Notes: generated by a model not told the origin, from the sequence alone. 64,000 nucleotides of DNA from CAYMZZ01 sp044463125 (GCA_044463125.1 JBIQMS010000017.1:1-64000), one strand, 5' to 3'. Counted from the first letter of the stretch, positions 25,841-35,521 are shown. Numbers and translations: made by a program.

Positions 25841-27442
25841 ATGGATTGTACGGCTACACGCATTGACTATAAATCGACCGGAATATTGTCCGGGTTGGTG
25901 ACGGATTATCTCCAGCAGTCGCCACAGCTTCAGGATTTTTACACTTATATGCCCAATTGGGAAGGATTTGAGCAGGCGCTGGCAAACAGGCAAAATTTTG
26001 CTACCGATAGGAAAACACTGCAGCAGCACTTGCAGGAACAATACAAAGCCGTGGATATTTCTGCTGCGGTGAAAGAAAATATCGAAGTCCTGCTGCAGTC
26101 CAATACGTTCACCGTTGTTACAGCGCATCAGCCCAATCTGTTTACAGGACCACTTTATTTCTTATTCAAAATTCTTCATGTGATCAGGCTGGCGGAAGAA
26201 GCCGGCAAACGATATGCAGGGAATCGCTTTGTGCCGGTGTATTATATGGGAAATGAGGATGCGGATTTCGACGAGTTGGGACATTTTTTCATGGAGGGAC
26301 AAAAACACCTATGGGAAACCCGGCAAACAGGCGCGGTAGGTTATATGAAGGTAGATGATGCGCTGCTCCAATTATTGACAAGAGTAGAAGGCCAATTGGC
26401 GGTATTGCCTCACGGTTTGGAATTGTTAACGGCGATGAAGCAATTCTTCCAAAAAGGCGCCCGCATTCAGGATGCGATGCTTCGCCTCGTAAATTATTTG
26501 TTTGGCGAATATGGTTTGATCGTGATTATACCGGATAGTCCTGCGCTGAAACGACAAATGATCCCGGTTTTTGAAAAAGAATTATTCGAAGAGGGGGCTT
26601 CCACCGTGGTGCTGGCAACAGCAACAAAGTTGGGTGAGGCGGGCTACAAAGTGCAGGCAAATCCAAGGGAGATAAACCTGTTTTACCTGACCGAAGGCAT
26701 ACGCAACCGGATAGAAAAGGATGGTGATGAATTTATCGTTCACCAAACCGATCTGCGCTTTTCTGCGGAGCAGATGCGAAAAGAGTTGCAGGAACATCCG
26801 GAGCGATTTAGCCCCAATGTTATCTTGCGCGGCATTTACCAGGAACTCATTCTGCCCAATATATCATTTGTGGGCGGTGGCGGTGAAACCGCTTACTGGC
26901 TTCAATTGCGCGGGCTCTTCGATGCTTCCGGAGTTCCGTTCCCCCAACTTATTTTGCGTAATTCTTTCCTGCTCTTATCAGCCAAACAGCAGGCGGTGCT
27001 CGACAAGATCCGAATAAAGCCCGAACAATTATTTCAGGGCCGGGAAACTTTGTTTCAGTGGATGGTAAGAAGAGAGTCGAACAACGAACTTACCCTGAAT
27101 GGTAAACTGAAAAAAGCCACAGCACTTTACAACGAAATAGTAGCGCAGGCCGCGGAAGTTGACCGTACTCTGGTTGCCCATGTGGAAGCGTTGAAAACAA
27201 GGGCCATTGAGAAACTGGAGCAGTTGGAAAAGAAAATGCTTCGAGCGGAGAAAAGAAAATTCAGCGATACACGCCGTCAGTTGGAAACGATCTATCAACA
27301 ACTATTTCCGCGGGATGGATTGCAGGAGCGGGTGGAAAACTTCATGCCCTTTTATGCACGGCATGGCAGGAAATGGATTCGACAATTATACAAGGCTTCC
27401 CTGGCTATGGATCAGCAATTTACCGTTCTGCATTGCGACTAA
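25841..27442 (+). CDS. bshC: Putative cysteine ligase BshC of bacillithiol synthesis
   Basis: The 533-residue protein has the BshC architecture: an N-terminal Rossmann-like core with TVVTAHQPNLFTGPLYFLFKI and VPVYYMGNEDADFDELGH, and a C-terminal coiled coil (about 430-500; LEQLEKKMLRAEKRKFSDTR). BshC adds cysteine to glucosaminyl-malate, the final step of bacillithiol synthesis. The bshB1 and bstA-like genes elsewhere in this window support a complete bacillithiol system. It is convergent with purE, overlapping it by 4 nt. Confidence 0.95.
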   Translation: MDCTATRIDYKSTGILSGLVTDYLQQSPQLQDFYTYMPNWEGFEQALANRQNFATDRKTLQQHLQEQYKAVDISAAVKENIEVLLQSNTFTVVTAHQPNLFTGPLYFLFKILHVIRLAEEAGKRYAGNRFVPVYYMGNEDADFDELGHFFMEGQKHLWETRQTGAVGYMKVDDALLQLLTRVEGQLAVLPHGLELLTAMKQFFQKGARIQDAMLRLVNYLFGEYGLIVIIPDSPALKRQMIPVFEKELFEEGASTVVLATATKLGEAGYKVQANPREINLFYLTEGIRNRIEKDGDEFIVHQTDLRFSAEQMRKELQEHPERFSPNVILRGIYQELILPNISFVGGGGETAYWLQLRGLFDASGVPFPQLILRNSFLLLSAKQQAVLDKIRIKPEQLFQGRETLFQWMVRRESNNELTLNGKLKKATALYNEIVAQAAEVDRTLVAHVEALKTRAIEKLEQLEKKMLRAEKRKFSDTRRQLETIYQQLFPRDGLQERVENFMPFYARHGRKWIRQLYKASLAMDQQFTVLHCD

Positions 27443-28017
27443 TCGAAAGAATTGGGCACACCATTTTTTTTCATGGTCGATGCTTTGGCCAAAACTTCTT
27501 TCCGCATGCTGTCCTTATAATGGCTTAGTTTTTCAAACAGGGTCTTATCTGCGCTGCCAATGATTTGCGCGGCCAGGATGCCGGCGTTTTTGGCGGCATT
27601 GAGTGCAACAGTTGCCACCGGTACGCCGTTGGGCATTTGCAGGATCGACAATACAGAATCCCATCCATCAATGCTGTTCGACGATTTGACGGGTACACCA
27701 ATCACCGGTAATGCAGTCAACGAAGCCAGCATACCAGGCAGGTGGGCCGCTCCGCCTGCACCGGCAATGATAACGCGGATTCCACGACCTTGCGCAGTTT
27801 TGGCAAATTCCACCATCCGCTCCGGAGTACGGTGGGCGGAAACAATAGTGGCTTCGTATCCCACACCAATTTCCTGAAGGAAGTCCGCCGCCGCTTTCAT
27901 CACCGGCCAATCCGAATCGGAGCCCATCACTATCGAAACAAGGGTGGCGCTTTTGTTGGATGATGCAGATGCCTGCGTCTTGTTTGTTGCTTTTTTCGTG
28001 TTGCTTGCTTTTGCCAT
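27439..28017 (-). CDS. purE: N5-carboxyaminoimidazole ribonucleotide mutase PurE
   Basis: PurE moves the carboxyl group from N5-CAIR to C4 in purine synthesis. The 192-residue protein has the typical core VSIVMGSDSDWPVM, SAHRTPERM (catalytic histidine), AGAGGAAHLPGM and NAAKNAGILAAQI. It carries a 25-residue Lys/Ala/Ser/Thr-rich N-terminal extension not found in most PurE proteins; a later start is not obvious. PurE uses the product of PurK, whose gene in this window carries an internal stop. The purE and purK genes are separated by an efflux operon. Confidence 0.96.
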   Translation of the reverse strand: MAKASNTKKATNKTQASASSNKSATLVSIVMGSDSDWPVMKAAADFLQEIGVGYEATIVSAHRTPERMVEFAKTAQGRGIRVIIAGAGGAAHLPGMLASLTALPVIGVPVKSSNSIDGWDSVLSILQMPNGVPVATVALNAAKNAGILAAQIIGSADKTLFEKLSHYKDSMRKEVLAKASTMKKNGVPNSFD

Positions 28018-28122
28018 GCGGGGAAATGCCTTTTGCTTTTTGGTAGGTACAAAGGAACGTTTTTTTTGCGCTGTCAGCGTAAAAAAAACATGGAGTGCCA
28101 GGGTGCAACTATAGCGGACAGT

Positions 28123-29442
28123 CTATTGAACCAAATCGCCTTTGATACGCAACAATTCCGTTTCAGCCAGCTTCATGGCATAGCGTGCCGCTATCAGGCG
28201 GTTATTGGCCAGCTCCAGGCTGTTTTGGGCTTCCCTTAATTGTACCAAAGTGGCGAACCCCAATTTATAGGATTGAAATACGATATCCACATTTTCCCTG
28301 GCTAACAGAATATTTTCCTCTTCCAGCGCCAGGGTTCTTTTCTGCAGATCATAATTCTTGTAGGCGATCACGGTGGCCAGGTCAATGGCCGTGCGCTGGC
28401 GCTCCAACGTTAGCTGGCGGAAACTGAGATCCAATTCCGCCTGGCGAATCAGCCGTTTGGTATTGAAGCGGTTGAAAATTGGAATACTGGCGGTAAATCC
28501 ATAGTTGAAACCCTTACCCTGGTTGAACAAAGGCTGGAATGGGTTCAGTACGGTCTTGTTATCGGTGCGGGTGAAATTGTAAGCGCTGTTGAAACTGAGT
28601 ACGGGCCAGCGGTCTGCCTTGCGCTCCTTCAAGGTCAGTTCCGCGATATCTATATTCTTTCGCGCCAGCAGGAGCGATGGGTTGCTGTTTTCGATATCTT
28701 CCCGAATGTCGCCTAATACAATGCTGGTATTAAGTGGTATGGAGTCAGATACATCAAATAAGGGACCATAGCCACTGTTCATCGTCTGCAATAGTTGGTC
28801 CTTGAGTTGGTCAATTAACGTTAATTGTGCCAGTTTGAGCGATTTCTGCGCATTCAGGTCCACCTTGCTTTGCAGCAGGTCGGGCTTGGCGCCGGTGCCG
28901 ATATCCAGTTTGTATTGGGCCAGACGCACCCGCTCTTCGTTCAGCGTAATCTGCTCTTCCACCGCTTTCAGTTGCTGCTTTTGCCGAACAATATCGTAGT
29001 AGTTATTAATGACGGTTGCGATGGTATTCACTACCTGATCCTTGACGGTAAGCGTGCCCAGTTCTACCAGCGCTTCCACACGGTCGCGGGTGGCAAACAT
29101 GCGAAGCCCATCGAATAATGTCCAGCTTGCATTGAGCGACCAGTTGATATTATGAGAGCGGATATTGTTCTGCTCCCGCTTGGTACCATCGGCAAGGGTT
29201 TGCCGGCCGTCGTTGTTGTTCCAAACAGTACCGGCTGTTCCATTCAAGGTAGGCAGGAATGCGGCATCGCGGTAGCGATAGTCAAGCGCCGCTACCAGGC
29301 TGTCATTCTTTGCCAGTTGTATATCGAAATTGTTCTGCAGGGCGGTAGCAATGGCTTCTTCCAACGTAAGTACACGCTGACTTCTGGCAACGGATACAAT
29401 CAATAGCCATACAAGACCCAGTAATATTCCTTTCTTTGTCAT
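28123..29442 (-). CDS. TolC-family outer membrane efflux protein
   Basis: The 439-residue protein has a signal peptide ending near VARSQ, followed by LTLEEAIATALQNNFDIQLAK, the classic start of outer membrane efflux proteins. Two OEP repeats rich in alpha-helical coiled coil follow (for example DIGTGAKPDLLQSKVDL and LGFATLVQLREAQNSLELA). It forms the trimeric outer-membrane channel of a tripartite pump. It is the last gene of a leftward three-gene operon, starting 15 nt after the RND pump gene. Confidence 0.95.
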   Translation of the reverse strand: MTKKGILLGLVWLLIVSVARSQRVLTLEEAIATALQNNFDIQLAKNDSLVAALDYRYRDAAFLPTLNGTAGTVWNNNDGRQTLADGTKREQNNIRSHNINWSLNASWTLFDGLRMFATRDRVEALVELGTLTVKDQVVNTIATVINNYYDIVRQKQQLKAVEEQITLNEERVRLAQYKLDIGTGAKPDLLQSKVDLNAQKSLKLAQLTLIDQLKDQLLQTMNSGYGPLFDVSDSIPLNTSIVLGDIREDIENSNPSLLLARKNIDIAELTLKERKADRWPVLSFNSAYNFTRTDNKTVLNPFQPLFNQGKGFNYGFTASIPIFNRFNTKRLIRQAELDLSFRQLTLERQRTAIDLATVIAYKNYDLQKRTLALEEENILLARENVDIVFQSYKLGFATLVQLREAQNSLELANNRLIAARYAMKLAETELLRIKGDLVQ

Positions 29443-29457
29443 GCTCGTCTTTAAAAA

Positions 29458-32400
29458 TTAGGCTGGCTGGTTTTCCAATTCCTGCGCAGGGGCAGGGTTG
29501 TTTTCTTTTTCCGGATAAAGCTTTTCCATTTCACTTATTTTTTTCTTCCCGGAGAAGAATGTGTAAATGGCAGGCAATACAAAAAGGGTGAGCACCAGTG
29601 AAAAGAGTACCCCACCTGTAATTACGATACCCAGCGGTATGCGGCTGGTGGCTGCCGCACCCAGCGAAAGGGCGAGGGGCAGGGCACCCAGCGACATGGC
29701 CAGGCTGGTCATAAGAATCGGTCGCAGGCGCTGTACGGAGGAATAGATGGCCGCTTCCATTTTGGGCATCCCCTTCATCCGGTTCTGGTTCGCAAATTCC
29801 ACAATCAGGATTCCATTCTTGGTTACGAGGCCTATCAACATAATCATACCAATCTGGGAGAAGATGTTGAAGGTATGTCCAAAGATGGTAAGGCAAAGCA
29901 CCGCACCGGCGATGGCCAGGGGAACGGTTACCATGATGATCAGCGGATCTACAAAACTCTCGAACTGAGCCGCCAGAATCAGGAAGATAAGACCCAGGGC
30001 CAGCAGGAAGGCGAATGCTGTATTGCTTCCACTTTCGGCATAGTCGCGCGATGAACCGGTAAGGGAAGTAACAAAGCTCTCGTCGAGTAATTCTTGGGCT
30101 ATTCGTTGCATCTCCTCAACACCATCTCCAATAGTTTTACCTGGCTGCAAACCTGCGGTAATGGTGGCTGACTTATAGCGATTGAAGTGATAAATGGTAG
30201 GTGGAGTGTTAGACTCTTCCACCGTTACCAGGTTGTCGAGACTTATCAACTCATCACGGTTATTTCTTACATAAAGGGTCTTCAGGTCATTGGGATCATC
30301 GCGGTCGCTCCGGGCCACCTGGCCAATTACCTGGTATTGTTTCCCATCCTTGGTAAAATAGCCAAGCCTTCGGTTACTATAGGCCAATTGCAGGGTTTCC
30401 GAAATGGCGCCTACGCTTACACCCAGTTCACTTGCCTTCAACCGGTCGATGATCACGCGCAATTCAGGTTTATTGAATTTCAGGTCCACATCCACCTGCT
30501 GTAATACATCACTTTGTTGAGCCTCCTCCAGAAATTTAGGCAATACAGCAGTGAGCTTGTCGAAGTTGTTGTTCTGGATAACAAAGGAAACTGGCTGTCC
30601 ACCACGGCGGTTTACCTGGATGGTTTGTTCCTGAATGGCGAAAGCGCGGCCTTCATTGAAGCGGGGCAGATTGCGGTTCACCATATCCACTATTCCCTGT
30701 TGCGAACGCTCCCGGTCGTTGGGATCGGTGAGCGTAACCCTTACAAATCCTGTATTGGCGTTACCTGAACCTGTAAAACCCGGGGAGGTAACACTCAAAA
30801 CAATCGTATTTTCCGGCACAGAATCCTGCAGGAAGTCGGTTATCCTTCCCACGAATTTATCCATGGCATCAAAACTGGTTCCCTCGGGTGCCGTTAACGA
30901 CAAGCGAAACTGGCTGCGGTCTTCCATGGGCGCCAGTTCCGATTGCAGGTTTCTTCCCAAAAACCAGATGGCGGCGCCACAGGCCAGAATGATGATGAAC
31001 GCAATACCGCGTATCCGCATAAAGGAAGTAAGCAAACGCTGGTAGCCATTTTCCATGCCCCTGAAGAATGGCTCCGTTTTCCGGTAAAACCAGGAATGCT
31101 GGTGCACATTTTTCTTACTCAGCTTCACGTTGAGTACGGGTGTAAGCGTAAGGGATACAAAGGCCGATATCAGCACCGCGCCGGCTACCACAATACCAAA
31201 CTCACGGAACAGGCTTCCCACAAATCCTTCAAGAAAAACGATGGGAATAAATACTACGGCGAGGGTGATGGAGGTGGCGATAACGGCAAAATAAATTTCT
31301 TTCGATCCTTCCCGGGCCGCCTGCCATTTGCCCATGCCCCTCTCCATTTTCTTGTAAATATTCTCCGTTACCACAATGCCATCATCCACCACGAGGCCCG
31401 TTGCCAGCACAATAGCGAGCAGAGAAAGTACATTGATGGTGAAACCCATCACATACATGATGAAGAAAGCCCCGATTAAACACACGGGAATATCGATCAG
31501 GGGACGAAGTGCGATCAGCCAGTCGCGGAAAAACAGGTAAATAATCAGTACCACCAGTACGATAGCGATAATCAGGGTTTCTTCCACCTCCGCTATCGAG
31601 CGCTTAATGAATTTTGTCTGATCCAGAGCGATATTGATGCTGATGTCTTCCGGAACATCTTTCTTGATTTGATCGAGACGCCGGTAGAATTCGTCCGAAA
31701 TCTCTACATAGTTGCTTCCCGGTTGGGGAACCACAGCCAGGGCGATCATAGGAATGCCGCCTTCTTTCAACACCGTTTCTTCATTTTCCGGGCCCAAAAC
31801 CACTTCACCAATATCGCGGATACGGATGTCGGCGCCGTTTACATTTCGCACAATTACATCACTGAACTCCTCTTCGGTATTTAATCGTCCGAATGTGCGC
31901 ACAATCAACTCGGTGGTATTCCCGGAAATTTTGCCGGAGGGCAGCTCTACGTTTTCTCTTTGCAGGGCCGCCTGCACATCACCCGGGGTGAGCGCATACG
32001 CACTCAAGCGTGCAGGATCAATCCAGATGCGCATGGCATAGCGCTTCTCACCCCAAATCTGGATGCCACTCACGCCGGGAATTGTTTGCAGGCGCTCCAC
32101 CAACACATTATTCGCGTACTCCGTAATCTGTAATTGATTGCGGGTATTGCTTTGTATGGTCATGGAAAGGATGGCATCGGAAGAAGCATCGGCTTTGGAT
32201 ACCACGGGTGGCGCTTCCAGGTCGGGAGGGAGGGAGCGCTGTGCCTGTGAAACCTTATCGCGAACGTCGTTAGCGGCAGCTTCCAGGTCTACACCCAGCT
32301 CAAATTCCACATTGATATTGCTGCTGCCATTGCTGCTGGAGGAAGTGATATTCTTAATGCCTGCAATACCATTGACGGCTTTCTCCAGGGGCTCGGTAAT

Positions 32401-32586
32401 CTGGGTTTCTATGATTTCGGCGTTCGCGCCACCATAGGAGGTTCGAACACTTATATTGGGTGGATCGATAGCCGGGTAATCACGTACGCCCAAAAACTTA
32501 AATGCGATAACACCGAACACCACAATGATGATGTTCATGACAATGGCCAGCACAGGGCGACGCAAACTCAGTTCAGATATATTCAT
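29458..32586 (-). CDS. RND efflux transporter, HAE1-type inner membrane pump
   Basis: The 1042-residue pump has the duplicated RND architecture: a transmembrane helix (MNISELSLRRPVLAIVMNII), a large periplasmic porter domain, helices 2-7, a second porter domain and helices 8-12. The proton-relay aspartate pair is in TGLVVDDGIVVTENIY near 405. The C-terminal half contains LLIGLVTKNGILIVEFANQ and GAAATSRIPLGIVITGG. It exports small hydrophobic compounds in exchange for protons. The order adaptor-pump-TolC with short spacers supports one operon. The substrate range cannot be deduced. Confidence 0.96.
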   Translation of the reverse strand: MNISELSLRRPVLAIVMNIIIVVFGVIAFKFLGVRDYPAIDPPNISVRTSYGGANAEIIETQITEPLEKAVNGIAGIKNITSSSSNGSSNINVEFELGVDLEAAANDVRDKVSQAQRSLPPDLEAPPVVSKADASSDAILSMTIQSNTRNQLQITEYANNVLVERLQTIPGVSGIQIWGEKRYAMRIWIDPARLSAYALTPGDVQAALQRENVELPSGKISGNTTELIVRTFGRLNTEEEFSDVIVRNVNGADIRIRDIGEVVLGPENEETVLKEGGIPMIALAVVPQPGSNYVEISDEFYRRLDQIKKDVPEDISINIALDQTKFIKRSIAEVEETLIIAIVLVVLIIYLFFRDWLIALRPLIDIPVCLIGAFFIMYVMGFTINVLSLLAIVLATGLVVDDGIVVTENIYKKMERGMGKWQAAREGSKEIYFAVIATSITLAVVFIPIVFLEGFVGSLFREFGIVVAGAVLISAFVSLTLTPVLNVKLSKKNVHQHSWFYRKTEPFFRGMENGYQRLLTSFMRIRGIAFIIILACGAAIWFLGRNLQSELAPMEDRSQFRLSLTAPEGTSFDAMDKFVGRITDFLQDSVPENTIVLSVTSPGFTGSGNANTGFVRVTLTDPNDRERSQQGIVDMVNRNLPRFNEGRAFAIQEQTIQVNRRGGQPVSFVIQNNNFDKLTAVLPKFLEEAQQSDVLQQVDVDLKFNKPELRVIIDRLKASELGVSVGAISETLQLAYSNRRLGYFTKDGKQYQVIGQVARSDRDDPNDLKTLYVRNNRDELISLDNLVTVEESNTPPTIYHFNRYKSATITAGLQPGKTIGDGVEEMQRIAQELLDESFVTSLTGSSRDYAESGSNTAFAFLLALGLIFLILAAQFESFVDPLIIMVTVPLAIAGAVLCLTIFGHTFNIFSQIGMIMLIGLVTKNGILIVEFANQNRMKGMPKMEAAIYSSVQRLRPILMTSLAMSLGALPLALSLGAAATSRIPLGIVITGGVLFSLVLTLFVLPAIYTFFSGKKKISEMEKLYPEKENNPAPAQELENQPA

Positions 32587-32634
32587 TGTCTATAATTCAG
32601 AACGGCAGGGCCGGTTACAAGAGTTATTAGCGGA

Positions 32635-33687
32635 TTAGTCCACAATTCTTCCAATCGCCAAAGGCGATTCAGGCCGTGTACTTAACAGGCCGGTTACAAT
32701 TACGGTATCACCTTTTTTCAATCCGTCCAGGATCTGGATTCTTGCCGAGTCGCGTACGCCGGTAGTTACATCCACAAATTTCGCGATACCCCCTTCAAAT
32801 TTTATCACCTTTTTGCCGCGGGCCTGGGGCAGTACAGCCTGGGTGGGCACAAGCAGGGCATTAGGATCGGGGTCAAAGCGCAACTGAACTTTAGCGAACG
32901 CACCCGGCAAAATTTCAGCGCCGTTCGATTGCACCACGGAGCGCACCATCAGGCTGCGTGTATTCTGCGCCACGGATGATTCGGTGGCCATGATTTTTGC
33001 TGTGTGACGGGTGGGTGATCCCTGGTAGGTAAAATAGACCGTTTGACCTGCTTTGATCTGCGGACTGTATTTCTCCGGAACAGTGAAATCGAGTTTAAGT
33101 TGGCTGGTCTGGTTAATTACCGCAATTACATCGGCTGGCGTTACGTACGCGCCAGGGCTTATATTCTTTAAGCCCAGTCTTCCGTTGAAGGGCGCACGAA
33201 TTTCGGTTTTGGCAATGCTGGTCCGAATGATTTCGATATCCGCCTTAATATTATTTACATTGAGCAGGCTGGCATCATAGTCTGATTTGCTGATACCCTG
33301 TATCTCGAGTAGTTGGGAGGATCTTTTTTCATTGGTTTCCGCTATCTGCAATTGAACCTGCAGTTTTTTGAGTTGGGCCTGAAGGTCTTCATCGTACAAT
33401 TTTGCCAATAAGGTTCCCTTGCTCACATAGCGGCCCTCAGCCACATTTAACCGCACAATCCTGCCCGATACTTCGGGATGGATTTCGGTGGATTCATTGG
33501 CGATAATGGTTCCGGGTACTTCAATATTTTCAGCAAAATTTTGCGCTTTTACAATGTAAGCATCCACTTTCATAGGGCCGGCATTGGCACGACCAGCTGC
33601 CGCCGGTTTTTTCTCCTCCTTACCCCCACAGGAAGCCAAAGCAATGAGCGCGAGGAGCAAAAACGGGAATCGTAGTTTCTGAATCAT
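32635..33687 (-). CDS. RND efflux periplasmic adaptor lipoprotein
   Basis: Taken from the ATG at 33687 the protein has 350 residues. The signal peptide ends in a lipobox (ALASC followed by GGKEEK), so it is probably membrane-anchored. The membrane fusion protein domains follow: a biotinyl-lipoyl-like part (EVSGRIVRLNVAEGRYVSKG), a helical hairpin (about 95-150), a second lipoyl half (IRAPFNGRLGLKNISPGAYV), a beta-barrel and a membrane-proximal domain. It links the RND pump to the TolC-like channel and is the first gene of the operon. Confidence 0.95.
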   Translation of the reverse strand: MIQKLRFPFLLLALIALASCGGKEEKKPAAAGRANAGPMKVDAYIVKAQNFAENIEVPGTIIANESTEIHPEVSGRIVRLNVAEGRYVSKGTLLAKLYDEDLQAQLKKLQVQLQIAETNEKRSSQLLEIQGISKSDYDASLLNVNNIKADIEIIRTSIAKTEIRAPFNGRLGLKNISPGAYVTPADVIAVINQTSQLKLDFTVPEKYSPQIKAGQTVYFTYQGSPTRHTAKIMATESSVAQNTRSLMVRSVVQSNGAEILPGAFAKVQLRFDPDPNALLVPTQAVLPQARGKKVIKFEGGIAKFVDVTTGVRDSARIQILDGLKKGDTVIVTGLLSTRPESPLAIGRIVD

Positions 33688-33847
33688 CTGTTTCTTATTG
33701 GTGGTTCTGTATCGGAATTGCTGCGAAGAACGCAAAGTTAGGAACTGGAAGGCAAAGGCAGCTATTGGACGCCAGGACTTTAACATCCATGCGCGCCGAA
33801 AGTTTGGAGGGATGAGTGGTGTATTGGAAGGATGAGCGGCGTAACGG

Positions 33848-33979
33848 CGTAATACGTTGTACGTAATACGTTGTACGTTTTTTTGTTTAAGGTTTAGAGT
33901 TTAAAGTTTAAACATTAAACATTAAACCTTAAACCCTAAATTTACGTACTACGTATTACGTATTACGTATAACGTATTA
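33848..33979. repeat. Nested heptad palindrome overlapping the purK stop codon
   Basis: The arms are nested. The outer left array is ACGTnnT (33848-33879) and the inner left is GTTTAAG, GTTTAGA, GTTTAAA (33885-33915). The inner right is TTAAACC, TTAAACC, CTAAATT (about 33916-33942) and the outer right is ACGTATT/ACGTATA (33943-33979). The TAA stop of purK is formed inside a heptad (CGTAATA on its coding strand). The element separates purK from the start of the efflux operon. Confidence 0.9.
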
Positions 33980-35098
33980 CGATTTAGGTAGTAACAATCG
34001 CTTTATCTTATTCGACTTATGCAATAAATCCTGCTTGTCTTTGCTAAGGACCGTTACGTGCCCCATTTTACGGCCGGGTTTGGTTTCTTTTTTCCCATAG
34101 AGGTGCACAAAGGCATTGACTACTTTCAGGGTTTCTTCCAGTCCTTCGTATTTAACCGGCCCGCTATGGCCTGGGGCTCCAATGATATTGATCATAATGG
34201 ATGGAAGAATGGCTTCCGTGTTGCCCAATGGATAATCGAGCATCACCCGCCAAAGCATATCGAACTGTGAACTGTAGTGGGCTTCTATGCTGTGATGCCC
34301 GCTATTATGTACCCGCGGTGCGGTTTCGTTCACATACACTTCTCCCTTTTTGTCGAGAAAAAGCTCTACAGCGAAAAGGCCGGGCGATTTGAAATTCCGG
34401 ACAACGGACAGGGAAATTGCTTCCACTTTCCAAAGGGTTTTGGTATCAATTTCCGCCGGGCAAAGCTGATAATCGAGCAGGTTCAGATCGGGATCAAACA
34501 ACATTTCCACAGGTGGGTAAAGAACCGTTTGCCCATTGTTGTCAACAGCAACTATTTGGGCAATCTCTTTTTGGATGTCGATCGCTTTTTCCAACACCGA
34601 AGGGGCGTCGAAACCAAGGGGGATCTCTTTTTCTTCTTTAAGAATTTGTACACCTTTGCCATCATAGCCGCCTTCGCCCAGTTTGTGTACGGCCGGCAGA
34701 AATCCCCTGGCGGCTTCCAGTTCCGCTCGGTTTTGGGTGATGATGAATTCAGCCGTGGGGATTTCATGCGACTGATAATATTGTTTTTGCTAGATCTTAT
34801 TCTTGATAGTGCGAAGTACAGCAGGCTTCGGATAGATTTTTACGCCTTCCTGCTCCAGCTTCTCCAGGGCATCCACATTCACATTCTCAATTTCGATGGT
34901 GAGGGCGTCAAGGCCCTTCCCGAACTGGTAAACTGCATCAAAATCGCGGATATTGCCGGTTGTAAAATGGTGACAGAGATGGGCCGCCGGGCATTCAGGG
35001 TCGTTTTCCATCACAAAAGTTTCTACTGGATAATTGGCCGCCGCCTGCAGCAACATTCTACCCAACTGGCCACCGCCGAGGATTCCGATTTTACGCAT
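33977..35098 (-). pseudogene. purK: purK interrupted by an in-frame amber codon
   Basis: The gene encodes 5-(carboxyamino)imidazole ribonucleotide synthase, the ATP-grasp partner of PurE. Read in one frame it would be 373 residues, a normal PurK length. The N-terminal MRKIGILGGGQLGRMLLQAA and the later GEGGYDGKGVQ, VNETAPRVHNSGHHSIEA and the C-terminal basic tail are all intact. Codon 103 (34792-34790) is TAG, between TIKNKI and QKQYYQSHEIPTAEF. There is no frameshift, so a single base change (for example from TTG, AAG or CAG) explains it. A sequencing error, a fresh nonsense mutation or suppression are all possible. Its stop codon lies in a heptad array. Confidence 0.9.
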
Positions 35099-35102
35099 GG
35101 GG

Positions 35103-35110
35103 CAAAGATA
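35103..35110 (-). promoter_or_regulatory. -7 box of purK
   Basis: On the coding strand TATCTTTG is followed by CCCC and the purK ATG, so transcription probably starts at or within a few bases of the start codon (leaderless or nearly so). Confidence 0.65.
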
Positions 35111-35118
35111 GAGGTTGG

Positions 35119-35271
35119 ACGTATTACGTAATACGTAGTACGTTTTTTGGGGTTTAAAGTTTAGGGTTTAAAGTTTAATGTTTGGGTATCAACTCTAAAC
35201 CCTAAACCTAAAACTTTAAACCAGAGACCAAACGTACAACGTAAAACGTATTACGTAAAACGTACTACGTT
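35119..35271. repeat. Nested heptad palindrome upstream of purK
   Basis: The outer ACGTnnT array on the left (35119-35148) is followed by GTTTAAA, GTTTAGG, GTTTAAA, GTTTAAT. A short core, CTAAACC-type units (about 35193-35222) and a right array of ACGTnnn heptads (35232-35271) complete it. The right end touches the promoter of the orphan 30-codon frame. Confidence 0.88.
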
Positions 35272-35274
35272 TCC

Positions 35275-35282
35275 TACCTTTG
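35275..35282 (+). promoter_or_regulatory. -7 box before the orphan 30-codon frame
   Basis: TACCTTTG followed by CCCC and ATG is almost identical in arrangement to the purK promoter on the other strand. It lies between a heptad array and the short open frame. Confidence 0.55.
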
Positions 35283-35286
35283 CCCC

Positions 35287-35379
35287 ATGCGCCCCGACTT
35301 CGCCCATAAGCTTTTCCCCGACTACCGCGCGCGTTTCAACCTGCTCATGGAAACGCTGGCCATGGACAGTTCATGCTGA
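35287..35379 (+). pseudogene. Orphan 30-codon frame, probable gene remnant or micropeptide
   Basis: The frame begins ATG right after a good -7 box and encodes MRPDFAHKLFPDYRARFNLL plus ten more residues, ending at TGA. The amino acid content looks like real protein (amphipathic, aromatic, no low complexity), unlike the surrounding repeats. I do not recognise it. It is boxed in by two nested heptad palindromes, so it may be the surviving 5' end of a gene whose body was lost, or a small peptide gene. Confidence 0.4.
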
Positions 35380-35403
35380 ATTCATTTCACAACCGCTTTT
35401 TTT

Positions 35404-35519
35404 TGGGTTTAAAGTTTAGGGTTTAAGGTTTAAGGACTAATGATTTGGATCTATGCTCTAAACGTTAAACCCTAAACGTTAAACCTTAAACTTACAACTT
35501 ACAACTTTCAACTCTCAAC
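35404..35519. repeat. Heptad palindrome forming the hppD leader
   Basis: The left arm is GGGTTTA, AAGTTTA, GGGTTTA, AGGTTTA. The right arm runs AAACGTT, AAACCCT, AAACGTT, AAACCTT, AAACTTA, CAACTTA, CAACTTT, CAACTCT in unbroken register to CAACAT, which is followed directly by the hppD ATG. Together with 35119-35271 it fills most of the 35099-35521 gap. Confidence 0.9.
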
Positions 35520-35521
35520 AT

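Noticed and set aside
33977..34597. Independent 206-residue ORF within the purK region
   Set aside because: It is in the same frame as the 5' part of purK and only starts at the first GTG after the amber codon. It is the rest of purK.
34552..34767. Frameshift as the cause of purK disruption
   Set aside because: The two halves are in one frame (their start coordinates differ by a multiple of three) and the codons between them give good PurK sequence, so the only lesion is the TAG.
34277..35131. 284-codon ORF antisense to purK
   Set aside because: It opposes well-conserved PurK sequence and has no recognisable domain.
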